Assembly: GCA_002390225.1 (NCBI GenBank)
Contig: DGOW01000001.1
Coordinates: 36,281 to 78,513 of the forward strand
Direction: 5' to 3'
DNA from: Gemmatimonadales bacterium UBA4456
GTDB taxonomy: Bacteria; Gemmatimonadota; Gemmatimonadetes; Longimicrobiales; Gaopeijiaceae
DNA: 42,233 nucleotides
Program-made: the position numbers and the translations under genes
The notes under the pieces: generated by a model
Database searches by the model: none
What the model saw: the letters and a program-made list of their open reading frames with translations, nothing else
What the model was told of the DNA's origin: nothing
In this document: positions 7,929-15,423 of the stretch, in pieces
Position numbering within the stretch: the first letter of the stretch is position 1
Layout: each line of letters begins with the position of its first letter

Positions 7929-10352
7929 CTAGCTGATGGGTCGCACTCGCTTCTTCAGCATGAAGAGACCCTCCTGCATGCTCGTCACGATGATCGTACC
8001 GCTATCGAAGAACGGATACGTGCTCCACGCACCACCGAATCCCGCACCGGTGCGATACGGGGAGGTATCAAACATGCCGACTTCCACTGGGTTGAGCGGA
8101 TCCGAGATATCGAGAATGTGAAGTCCGTAGTTGTAGTTCGCCTGGTAGGTGAGGTCGCCCTTCACGTACAGGTTATGCGCACTCGCGGGGAGAGATCCAA
8201 AAAACTCCCTCGCCAGTACCGGGTCTTCGAGGTCGTCGAGATTCCAGACGAGGGTTCTTGTCGTCTCGACGTTCCCGGCGATGACGTCGCTCTCATCGTC
8301 CATGATGAAATAGCGATGGTCTTCCGTGAGCCATCCCTGGTGCATGTAGGCAGGGTTCGGGTGTGAGGCGTTCGCGAGTTCGACGGGGTTTGACTTGTCG
8401 GTAACGTCCGAGATCTGGAAGACGTTGCCCGACATGCGCAGGCAGATCTCCTGCCCGGTGAAGTTGTCGTCGGGTCCGTGGTAGACGACGCACTGCGCGT
8501 CGTGGGTGCTTCCCGGCTCGGAGCACCCGACGAAGTCCGGGTTCTGAGGATCGTTGATGTCGATCATGTGCAGACCCGAACAGCCGCGGCTCGTGAGGTA
8601 CGCAAAGCCTGTGTCTTCATTGATGATCACGTTGTGGCTGCTCTCCACGACGTTGTTCGGAACGCCTCGGTAGAGCACATCTGGATCGAACTTTACGGGC
8701 GGATCCATGACGTCCCGAAGGCGCGTGAGATCGAAGATCTGCATCCCGTGTGCGCCCGCACCATCCGCCACGACATAGGCGTGGTTCTTGAACGTCTTGA
8801 TGTCCCGCCAGAGCTGTGAACGAGGCGTGTTCGACGTCTTTGGGAGGTCACCGATGAGTACTGGGTTCATCGGGTCCGTGATGTCGATGAATGAGGTGCC
8901 GTCGTTGCGACCGACCAGGGCGTATTCACGACCTGTCTCCGCATCGGTCCAGCCCCAGTTGTCGTTCGCGCGGACACCACGCGCATCCTCGGGCGCGGTG
9001 AGCAGCGAGGTAGGCACGTACGCATAAAGCTCGACATCGGTGCACTCGAAGACGTCGACCGAGCCTCCGTCCGAGCAGCGGATCTCCTCACCCAGAACGG
9101 CACCCATCTGATCGGGTGGACTCAACAGGATCTGGGACTGCCCCCACTGTCCATCGTTACCGCGCTCGTACACAAAGACGCCGCCTGCCTGGTGATCGAG
9201 ACCGCTGGCGGTGATCGCGGCGACGCCATTGGACACCACGATACGGTGGCCGAACGAATCTTCGTTGTTCGTCTCTTGTTCCGTGAACCGGAAGTGCTGC
9301 ATCCCGGCCGCGGTTGAGACGAAGGCTTCTCCGGTCTCGAGGCCGCGTGTGACCGGCGATCCGATCCACACGTCCCCTCCGTCGACGGCGATCGCGGCGC
9401 CGAACACGTCACCCTCCTGCGCTTCGGGATGGCCCATACGCTCCACCGTGGACCAGGAGTCGCCGCTTCGCTCGAAGACGAACACGGCACCCATACCCTG
9501 GTCGTCGAATGGTGCGCCGATCATGACACGGTCGTCCTGGGCCACGATCGGTGCCCCAAAGGTTGCGTCCGTGTTCGCATCGACTGTCAGCTCACCGGCA
9601 TGCTGCCATCCGCCGCCGTCCATGCGGAATTCGAATACCCGTCCCGCACCATCGACGCCATCTGCACTCGTCGCGCCCGGGGCTCCGACGAGGAGTCGGT
9701 CCCCGACAAACGTGATGGCTGCACCAAAGCCGTCGGCGTTCGCCTCGGCGGGTGAGGAGAAGCGCTGGCGCTCCGTCCAGCCGTCCGCGCTGCGCTGATA
9801 CGCAATCACCTCTCCAGCCGGCTCGTTCGGAACGTCGTCCGTCGCCCTGCGCTGCCGCGGACGGAGGCGCGTACGATCGGTCGTCACGTGCGCGTGCCCT
9901 ACGAGGAGCCAGTCGCCGTTGGCCGCGAGTGAGATCCCGTAGTCGACGCCACAGTACCCGTTGTAGTCGCATCGAGCGTCGAGGCCGGCTGAGGTGTCCT
10001 CAGTCACCATCTCGTCGAACGACCAGCTCGCCCTGCCTCGCTCGTATGCGAACACGGCACCGCCGCGGTTCGCGACGAAGAGCGTGTTCTCTGCGAGGGC
10101 GAGCACTGCTCCGAACCCATCCGCGCGCTCGGCATCGGGAGCGGTAAGGATCATCCGTTCGGCCCATTCGCTTCCAGCCTTGCCGTACACGTAAACCATA
10201 CCGGGCCGGAAGCTGTTGTTCGGCTCGCCGATCAGCAGGGCATCACCGTCGATGATGACGGCGTTGCCGAAGGACCCCGCCTGGGCAAAAGCGGGTGAAG
10301 CCGTCGCGGCGAGAGCGGCGAGGGTCAGTGCGAAACGACGGACAACAGTCAT
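7929..10352 (-). CDS. Secreted choice-of-anchor-B / LVIVD-repeat protein with N-terminal FG-GAP-like repeats
   Basis: An 807-residue exported protein. The start ATG 10352 has GGAGATGTC before it and opens a signal peptide ending SPAFAQA; a longer frame to 10562 is not coding. Residues about 30-410 hold seven or so integrin-like beta-propeller blades, recognised by repeats such as DGFGAAITFVGDRLLVGAP and DVFGAAIAVDGGDVWIGSP. A Cys-containing linker follows. From about 450 to the end is an LVIVD-type propeller with FIDITDPMNPVLIGDLP, HMIDINDPQNPDFVGC and HILDISDPLNPVEVGMF. This is the architecture of choice-of-anchor-B proteins, thought to be surface-exposed; function unknown. It lies 124 bases downstream of the cytochrome gene on the same strand. 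Confidence 0.85.
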   Translation of the reverse strand: MTVVRRFALTLAALAATASPAFAQAGSFGNAVIIDGDALLIGEPNNSFRPGMVYVYGKAGSEWAERMILTAPDAERADGFGAVLALAENTLFVANRGGAVFAYERGRASWSFDEMVTEDTSAGLDARCDYNGYCGVDYGISLAANGDWLLVGHAHVTTDRTRLRPRQRRATDDVPNEPAGEVIAYQRSADGWTERQRFSSPAEANADGFGAAITFVGDRLLVGAPGATSADGVDGAGRVFEFRMDGGGWQHAGELTVDANTDATFGAPIVAQDDRVMIGAPFDDQGMGAVFVFERSGDSWSTVERMGHPEAQEGDVFGAAIAVDGGDVWIGSPVTRGLETGEAFVSTAAGMQHFRFTEQETNNEDSFGHRIVVSNGVAAITASGLDHQAGGVFVYERGNDGQWGQSQILLSPPDQMGAVLGEEIRCSDGGSVDVFECTDVELYAYVPTSLLTAPEDARGVRANDNWGWTDAETGREYALVGRNDGTSFIDITDPMNPVLIGDLPKTSNTPRSQLWRDIKTFKNHAYVVADGAGAHGMQIFDLTRLRDVMDPPVKFDPDVLYRGVPNNVVESSHNVIINEDTGFAYLTSRGCSGLHMIDINDPQNPDFVGCSEPGSTHDAQCVVYHGPDDNFTGQEICLRMSGNVFQISDVTDKSNPVELANASHPNPAYMHQGWLTEDHRYFIMDDESDVIAGNVETTRTLVWNLDDLEDPVLAREFFGSLPASAHNLYVKGDLTYQANYNYGLHILDISDPLNPVEVGMFDTSPYRTGAGFGGAWSTYPFFDSGTIIVTSMQEGLFMLKKRVRPIS

Positions 10353-10476
10353 GACATCTCCGGGTCGGGTCAGTGAAGCTAGGCTACCGCCCGCTTGGCC
10401 CCGCGACAATGCAGGTGCGTTGTCGTGTGGCCTGGCATGGGAGGCGAAAGACGTGTGGTGCGAAACGAGTTCGCTT

Positions 10477-11472
10477 CTACCGCGTTCCGCTGTCTCCTCT
10501 CCTGAGCGGATGCGTCGGGAAGACCAGGGTGTCGTAGACCGCGTCCGCCGGTCGGATCCCATCAGGAAAGTCCGACTCCTTGTCGGGATAAGCCGGGCGC
10601 TCGTGGGAGTTCACGTAGGCCGAGATGAGTTGGGCCTCCTCATCCGTCAGCGTACCCGGAGCCGTGAGTGGCATCGCGTACTTGATGTATCCGGCCAGCT
10701 TCCAGATCCGAGCGGCTCCGGCGCCGTCATTCCAGGACATCGGTCCCCAGAGAGGACCAGGTTTCGCGAGGATCAGGTCAATGCCCTGCCCGTCGAGACC
10801 GTGACACGGTGCGCACTGCAGGTTGTAGAGGTCTTCGCCACGGTGGACATCGAGCTCCTCGATGGGGATACGCTCGTCGACGGCGAGTTCGTTCTGCCCG
10901 AGCCACGCCGGCCGGTCGCCCATCGCAAAGCCGTTCGACAGCCAGTTCAGATACGCGTCCAGCGCGAGCATGACCGGGTGGTCGTAGGGGGGCGGTGTGC
11001 CGTTCATGCTGCGCTTGAAGCAGCCTCCGATCCGATCCTCCAGGCTGACCAGCCGATCGTCTCGCCGGCGATACTGCGGGAAGGTCGCGGCCGCACCGAT
11101 GAGCGGGAGTGCTTGATCCCGCTGGCCGGCATTGAGGTGGCAGTTCCCGCACGTCAGGTCGTTTCCGACGAACTCCGACGCATAGGTCTGCGGATCCTGG
11201 TGGATCTGGAAACCGAGCCTGATCATCTCCTCCATGCGCGGATCCGGGTGTATCCCGTCGGCCGTTGGATCCATGAGGAGCTCCCCGACCCGCTCGAGCG
11301 TCGCTGAGGCCGGAATCAGGGGAGTTGCCGCTTCGACGGGTTCCGCCGTGGGGGTCTCGTCCGGCTCAGCGGGTGCGCACGCGGTGACGAGCAGAGCGGT
11401 CGTAGCAAGGCCGACTGCTCGAAACGGGCGTCTCTTGATCGGTCGCGGACCAATCGAACTTATGCTTGTCAT
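10477..11472 (-). CDS. Dihaem cytochrome c lipoprotein, thiosulfate dehydrogenase (TsdA)-like
   Basis: A 331-residue exported cytochrome. The start ATG 11472 gives a signal ending in lipobox LVTAC (Cys32), so it is probably membrane-anchored, then a Pro/Glu/Ala linker. Haem sites are CGNCH (108-112) and CAPCH (220-224). Between them lies SLEDRIGGCFKRSMNG, a TsdA/SoxA-type block. Its Cys151 sits 39 residues after His112, close to the 43-residue spacing of the haem-ligating Cys in Allochromatium TsdA. Met267 in KYAMP is the likely second-haem ligand. TsdA joins two thiosulfates into tetrathionate. The family match is strong; thiosulfate as substrate is inferred. Other possible roles include a general haem c electron carrier. 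Confidence 0.78.
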   Translation of the reverse strand: MTSISSIGPRPIKRRPFRAVGLATTALLVTACAPAEPDETPTAEPVEAATPLIPASATLERVGELLMDPTADGIHPDPRMEEMIRLGFQIHQDPQTYASEFVGNDLTCGNCHLNAGQRDQALPLIGAAATFPQYRRRDDRLVSLEDRIGGCFKRSMNGTPPPYDHPVMLALDAYLNWLSNGFAMGDRPAWLGQNELAVDERIPIEELDVHRGEDLYNLQCAPCHGLDGQGIDLILAKPGPLWGPMSWNDGAGAARIWKLAGYIKYAMPLTAPGTLTDEEAQLISAYVNSHERPAYPDKESDFPDGIRPADAVYDTLVFPTHPLRRGDSGTR

Positions 11473-11785
11473 GACGGGCAGATTGCGCTTGAGTGCCGGC
11501 CGCGTCAAAGGCCAGCGTGACGCCTGTGACCGCTCGAGCGAAGGAGTCACCCTGAACAGCCTGCTGCCATGGACGCCATGGGCGCTCATTGTAATCGAGC
11601 TCTATTGGCATGATCGATCGCACCGCGCTCTTCATTCTGGGGTGGTTCGGCTCAGGCCGCTTCGCGCGACTCCTCGGTCGACTGGTTGGCAACTAGCGAT
11701 GCTGATGTCTCATCACTTAGGGTTGAGCGAACGCCGTTGAATCGGCGTGACTCATGTGGAACGCTACTGAGTGGGGAAGACAGAC
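11473..11785. other. Divergent intergenic region between cytochrome and small secreted protein
   Basis: A 313-base spacer between a minus-strand and a plus-strand gene, so it must hold both promoters. I see a perfect six-base stem (ACGCCG 11731-11736, CGGCGT 11743-11748, six-base loop) but no clear -35/-10 pair or RNA. No coding signal is visible. Confidence 0.4.
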
Positions 11786-12184
11786 ATGACGTCGTCACAT
11801 TTTCGATCTGCAATCGTGCTCCTGCTTGGCCTGCTGAGCGCGATGGCCGCACCCGGAACGGCTCAGGCACAGGCCGACGTGGCCGGGAGCTGGACGCTCT
11901 CCGTCTCGACGGACAACGGTGTCACGACGCCGTCCATGACGCTCGAGCAGGACGGGTCTGCGCTCACTGGGCACTACTCCTCTGATGCTCTCGGGGAACA
12001 GGATGTGTCGGGGACTGTGGATGGAAACGCAGTCACCATCTCCTTCGACGCCAGCCTTCAGGGGCAGAGTGTCGACGTCGTGTACCGCGGCACGCTGGGT
12101 GATGACGGCCGATTGACCGGCACAATCGACGTCGCCGGCGGGATGCTGACCGGCTCGTTCACTGCGACGAGGGACGCGCCCTAG
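11786..12184 (+). CDS. Small secreted beta-rich protein of unknown function
   Basis: A 132-residue exported protein. The signal peptide MTSSHFRSAIVLLLGLLSA...AQAQA is cleaved near residue 31. The mature part ADVAGSWTLSVSTDNG, TLEQDGSALTGHY, DVSGTVDGNAVTISF and DGRLTGTIDVAGGMLTGSF is a run of short beta strands ending in G-x-hydrophobic turns. This looks like the small lipocalin-like or beta-barrel proteins common in Gemmatimonadota and Planctomycetota genomes. The pattern (GxW at the start, GxLxG repeats) suggests ligand or membrane association, but no function is known. GTG at 11771 is an alternative start; GGGGAAG lies just upstream of 11786. Confidence 0.72.
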   Translation: MTSSHFRSAIVLLLGLLSAMAAPGTAQAQADVAGSWTLSVSTDNGVTTPSMTLEQDGSALTGHYSSDALGEQDVSGTVDGNAVTISFDASLQGQSVDVVYRGTLGDDGRLTGTIDVAGGMLTGSFTATRDAP

Positions 12185-12227
12185 GGGTCTACGGGCAGGG
12201 TCGGGCAGACGGCTACCTGGCTAGCGG

Positions 12228-12764
12228 TCAGTTGCGGTTCAGCTCAGCCTGAGCGCGTCGAATGAGTCCGGCCCACTGATCGAGCTCGCCTGGATCCCAC
12301 ACTTCGTTCATGGTCGAGAGCGCCTCCGCTTCCGAGACGCCTTCCACAAGTGTCCGGTACATGAAGACGAAGGCCGACGCGCGCATGTTCGCGAAGCAAT
12401 GGACGAAGACCTTCCGCCCCTCGTTGGCCTCCATGACATCGAAGAACATCTCGACGTCTCCGAGCTGCGGGCTCTCCCACTCGACCGGGATGTGGACGTA
12501 GGTCAGGCCGTTCTGGGCGACGAGGAAGCCCTCCTCACCATTCCGGCGCTCGTCTGCGATCGCGAGGTTCACGACCACTTCGTACCCCTGCTCGGCGAGG
12601 AGAGGGATCTGGTCGTACCCGATCTGCCCGGCCGACGAGAGCATTTCGTCTACGACCTGGAAGTTGCGAACAGTCTCGAGAGGCTGAGGAGTGGCCTGAG
12701 ATGCCACGGGGGCGGCGAGGATCGCCAGGATCACCAGGGTCGATGCAATACGTGGAAGGTTCAT
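12228..12764 (-). CDS. Exported protein tyrosine phosphatase-like protein with a CX4R loop (DUF442-like)
   Basis: A 178-residue exported protein. The start ATG 12764 gives a signal peptide (MNLPRIASTLVILAILAAPVASQA); the longer open frame to 13523 runs antisense to the DUF1028 gene and is discarded. The body resembles cysteine phosphatases: a strand EVVVNLAI, DE motif, then VFVHCFANMRASAF. His122-Cys123 is followed by Arg128, so the P-loop is CX4R, one residue shorter than the canonical CX5R. The same short loop occurs in DUF442/beta-lactamase-hydrolase-like proteins. The activity may be phosphatase, sulfur transfer or none. It is divergent from DUF1028 with 138 bases between them. Confidence 0.75.
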   Translation of the reverse strand: MNLPRIASTLVILAILAAPVASQATPQPLETVRNFQVVDEMLSSAGQIGYDQIPLLAEQGYEVVVNLAIADERRNGEEGFLVAQNGLTYVHIPVEWESPQLGDVEMFFDVMEANEGRKVFVHCFANMRASAFVFMYRTLVEGVSEAEALSTMNEVWDPGELDQWAGLIRRAQAELNRN

Positions 12765-12902
12765 TCGTTGGATAGCCCCGGTCGGATCCACCTGTTCCGG
12801 TGAAGGGGTGTCGTTTGACAGGGGTCGCCGGCGTCGGACACGTTCGTTCGAGACCGTCAGGTGGCGGTCCCCCACCGCTCCCAGTGATCCGAGATCCAAC
12901 TC

Positions 12903-13736
12903 ATGCAACGTGTCCTGCTCTTCGTATTTATCGCCCTTGCGTGTCCCGCGCCGGCTTCCGCCACGTGGTCGATCATTGCCATCGATCGAAACACGGGACG
13001 CATCGTCATCTCGTCGGCAACGTGCGCTGCGACGGCTCCGAATCAACTGAAGCTGCTCCAGGCGGTCGTGGTCCCCGGTGTTGGCGTTGCCGCGGCACAG
13101 GCCGGCGTAGATCGGACCCATGAGAATCAGAAGCTCATTTATCGTGAGCTCATGAACGGAACGGACCCCGATGAGATCATCCGCATGCTCGAGAACGATG
13201 AGAACATTGAACGGAGGCAGTTTGGTATCATCGATATGAGCGGCCGCATGGCCGGTCGGTCGGGTGTGGGTAACGGTGCCGTGTCGATGGACATCCAGGG
13301 TGAGTCGGACGACGGGATCCTCTGGTCGGTCCAGGGCAACATCATCGCCACCGAGGAGGCATTGACCGCTGCCGCCACGATCATGCAGCACGGACCCTCG
13401 GACATGCTGGATCGGGTTATGCTCGCGATGGAGATCGCGGATGCGCGCGGAGGCGATGTGCGGTGCACCTGCTCCCGTGAACCATTGCCGGAGGCGACAC
13501 CGTGCAACGGGAAGACAGCACACGTCTCATACCTGCTCGCTGCCGATCCCGACGACCCGCTGGGTGAATTCGCGGCCAGCCATCCGGAAGACATGGAGTC
13601 GCCCTATAACGACGGGGACTACTACCTCTACCTGATGGTCGTGCCCACGAACACGACACGGGAGGAAGACGCGAACCCGGTTCGCACGCTTCGAATGCGT
13701 TACGATGCCTGGAAGGAGTCGTTGCCCTCAGGGTGA
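12903..13736 (+). CDS. Exported DUF1028 protein (Ntn-hydrolase-like)
   Basis: A 277-residue protein with a signal peptide MQRVLLFVFIALACPAPASA and then TWSIIAIDRNTGRIVISSATC, the normal N-terminal block of DUF1028 proteins. The family core follows: VVVPGVGVAAAQAG, ENDENIERRQFGIIDMSGR, and SVQGNIIATEEAL. DUF1028 is thought to have an Ntn-hydrolase-like fold whose members usually begin Met-Thr, with Thr as possible nucleophile. Here the predicted cleavage A20|T21 would expose that same Thr in the periplasm. The C-terminal 60 residues contain CTCSREP and YYLYLMVVPTN. The gene overlaps the convergent FG-GAP gene by nine bases. Function is unknown. Confidence 0.85.
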   Translation: MQRVLLFVFIALACPAPASATWSIIAIDRNTGRIVISSATCAATAPNQLKLLQAVVVPGVGVAAAQAGVDRTHENQKLIYRELMNGTDPDEIIRMLENDENIERRQFGIIDMSGRMAGRSGVGNGAVSMDIQGESDDGILWSVQGNIIATEEALTAAATIMQHGPSDMLDRVMLAMEIADARGGDVRCTCSREPLPEATPCNGKTAHVSYLLAADPDDPLGEFAASHPEDMESPYNDGDYYLYLMVVPTNTTREEDANPVRTLRMRYDAWKESLPSG

Positions 13737-15263
13737 AGTTCTGTCCACACCCAGCTGCAGGGTGATCCACTGTGATCGGAACGCCTCGGGTACTACGCCG
13801 GACACGGTCGTCGTTCGGCGCTCCCCGGCCTCGAACCAGGAGATGGTGATGCTGACCGGTCCTGCGCCCGGCGGCAGCCCGAAATGCGCGGGCCCCACAC
13901 CCTGGGAGGAGTAGCCTCCTCCGGTGTCGATGATGCGGGCTGATATGTACCCGTCTGATTCGCGCCGCACGGTCACGGTCGCGCCCGCGCGGACCCAGCG
14001 TCCGCCGTGGTCGACCACGGCCACCTGGAGGGAGCGCGCAGCTCGGCCCGGCAGGAGATCGTTCCGATAGAGCGGATGGGTGCCTTCGGCGTGGTTGTTG
14101 GTGAGCGACAGATCGACGTCTCCGTCCAAGTCGAAGTCGGCGAAACGGACGCCGTGGCTCGCGCCGCGCTCCAGCATCGCAGGCGGCAGTGCCTCTTCGA
14201 ACCCTGAGGCGCCGCCCCGGAAGAGGTAGTCACGTGCCTCGGCCTCTGAAGAGAGGAACGTGTCCACGTAGAGGTCGAGCCAGCCGTCGTTGTCGATATC
14301 GCCCCAGTCCGCAGCGACCGAGTGGTGATCTCCCGCCAGCGGAGTGCCCGGGGCTGCGTTGACGAAGGTCCCGTCTCCCTGGTTCTGCCACAGGACATCG
14401 GGCCCGTACGACGCGACAAAGAGATCCAGATCGCCGTCGTTGTCGTAATCGCCGATCGCGGTGCCGACGCTCCCGAGATCGTCTGCTCGACCGGGCTGGT
14501 GCATGCCCAGCGCGGCGGCGACATCCTCGAAGGTTCCGTCCCCGTTGTTGCGGTAGAACCCATCCTCGTCGCCGTTCTGGTTCGCAACAAACGCGTCGAG
14601 GTCGCCGTCGCCATCCATATCGAACCAGGCCACACCCACAGTCCGCCGGTCATCGCCAATGCCGCTCTCTGCGGTCACATCCATGAACGCCGTGCCATCA
14701 TTGCGGAACAACGTGTTTGGCCGGTCACGGAAGGCCACGAAGAGGTCGAGATCTCCGTCGCCGTCGTAGTCGAGGAAGGCGGGCTGCCGCGTCGTGCCTC
14801 CCTGACCGACGCCCACGTCGCTGGCCACATCAACAAAGGTGCCGCCGTCGTTACGGTATAAACGATTATTGATGCCGAGTGCGGCGAATCCAACGTACAG
14901 GTCGGGATCACCGTCCAGGTCGTAATCCCCCCAGGCGGCCGCTCTCGTCTCTTCGTCGATGACGAGTCCCACCTCGGCTGCGACGTCGATGAAGTTTCCG
15001 CGGTCGTTCCGGTAGAGCCGGTCTGGGGCTCCGCGGAAGCCGATGAACAGGTCGAGGTCTCCGTCGTCGTCGTAGTCCGCCCAGGCGTTGGTCTGCGCGC
15101 CGGGGGCGGAGAAGAGGCTCTCCTGTGCGCGCGTGAACGCAGGCGCGAGGACGGTTGCGTCGATGGCTGCAGGATCCGGTTCACCCTCCGGCGGCGCGTC
15201 TGCTCCGCAGCCAACGAGGCTCATGGTCAGGAGGAGTCCGGTCCAGCGTCTCGATTCATTCAT
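13728..15263 (-). CDS. CRTAC1-like lipoprotein with FG-GAP/VCBS repeats and ASPIC/UnbV C-terminus
   Basis: A 511-residue lipoprotein (lipobox LVGC, Cys19). The body holds six or seven FG-GAP/VCBS calcium-binding blades, each with a DxDxDGDxDLxV core: DYDDDGDLDLFIG, DYDLDGDPDLYVG, DYDGDGDLDLFVA, DMDGDGDLDAFVA, DYDNDGDLDLFVA, DIDNDGWLDLYVD and DFDLDGDVDLSLT. Residues about 420-505 form an ASPIC/UnbV domain (RAGATVTVRRES and GGGYSSQGVGPAHFGL). These proteins are extracellular and bind calcium; their ligands are mostly unknown. ATG 15263 is the start although no strong ribosome site is seen. The DNA repeats reflect the protein repeats and are not a CRISPR array. Confidence 0.87.
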   Translation of the reverse strand: MNESRRWTGLLLTMSLVGCGADAPPEGEPDPAAIDATVLAPAFTRAQESLFSAPGAQTNAWADYDDDGDLDLFIGFRGAPDRLYRNDRGNFIDVAAEVGLVIDEETRAAAWGDYDLDGDPDLYVGFAALGINNRLYRNDGGTFVDVASDVGVGQGGTTRQPAFLDYDGDGDLDLFVAFRDRPNTLFRNDGTAFMDVTAESGIGDDRRTVGVAWFDMDGDGDLDAFVANQNGDEDGFYRNNGDGTFEDVAAALGMHQPGRADDLGSVGTAIGDYDNDGDLDLFVASYGPDVLWQNQGDGTFVNAAPGTPLAGDHHSVAADWGDIDNDGWLDLYVDTFLSSEAEARDYLFRGGASGFEEALPPAMLERGASHGVRFADFDLDGDVDLSLTNNHAEGTHPLYRNDLLPGRAARSLQVAVVDHGGRWVRAGATVTVRRESDGYISARIIDTGGGYSSQGVGPAHFGLPPGAGPVSITISWFEAGERRTTTVSGVVPEAFRSQWITLQLGVDRTSP

Positions 15264-15423
15264 GCCCGAATCAGTCGCTGTCTTGCGCCGTTTGCAAGGG
15301 TCTTCCTGAACTGGGCGCACGCGTCACGTTCATCGCGATGAGCGACGCCCGAACCCTGTCACCTGTTGGCGGCCTGGACGCTACGACCTCAACTTGCCTC
15401 CTCATTCTACGATCGGAGAATCG

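Noticed and set aside
10216..11307. Long plus-strand open frame (363 codons) opposite the cytochrome gene
   Set aside because: It is the antisense of the cytochrome and choice-of-anchor-B genes, has no motif and no ribosome site, while the minus strand has haem motifs and a lipobox.
12765..13523. N-terminal extension of the phosphatase-like gene to 13523
   Set aside because: It would run antisense through most of the DUF1028 gene; the signal peptide at 12764 marks the real start.
13728..15263. Repetitive DNA that might suggest a CRISPR or tandem-repeat array
   Set aside because: The periodicity comes from FG-GAP blades with DxDxDGDxD codons; repeat units vary in sequence and spacing and there are no unique spacers.
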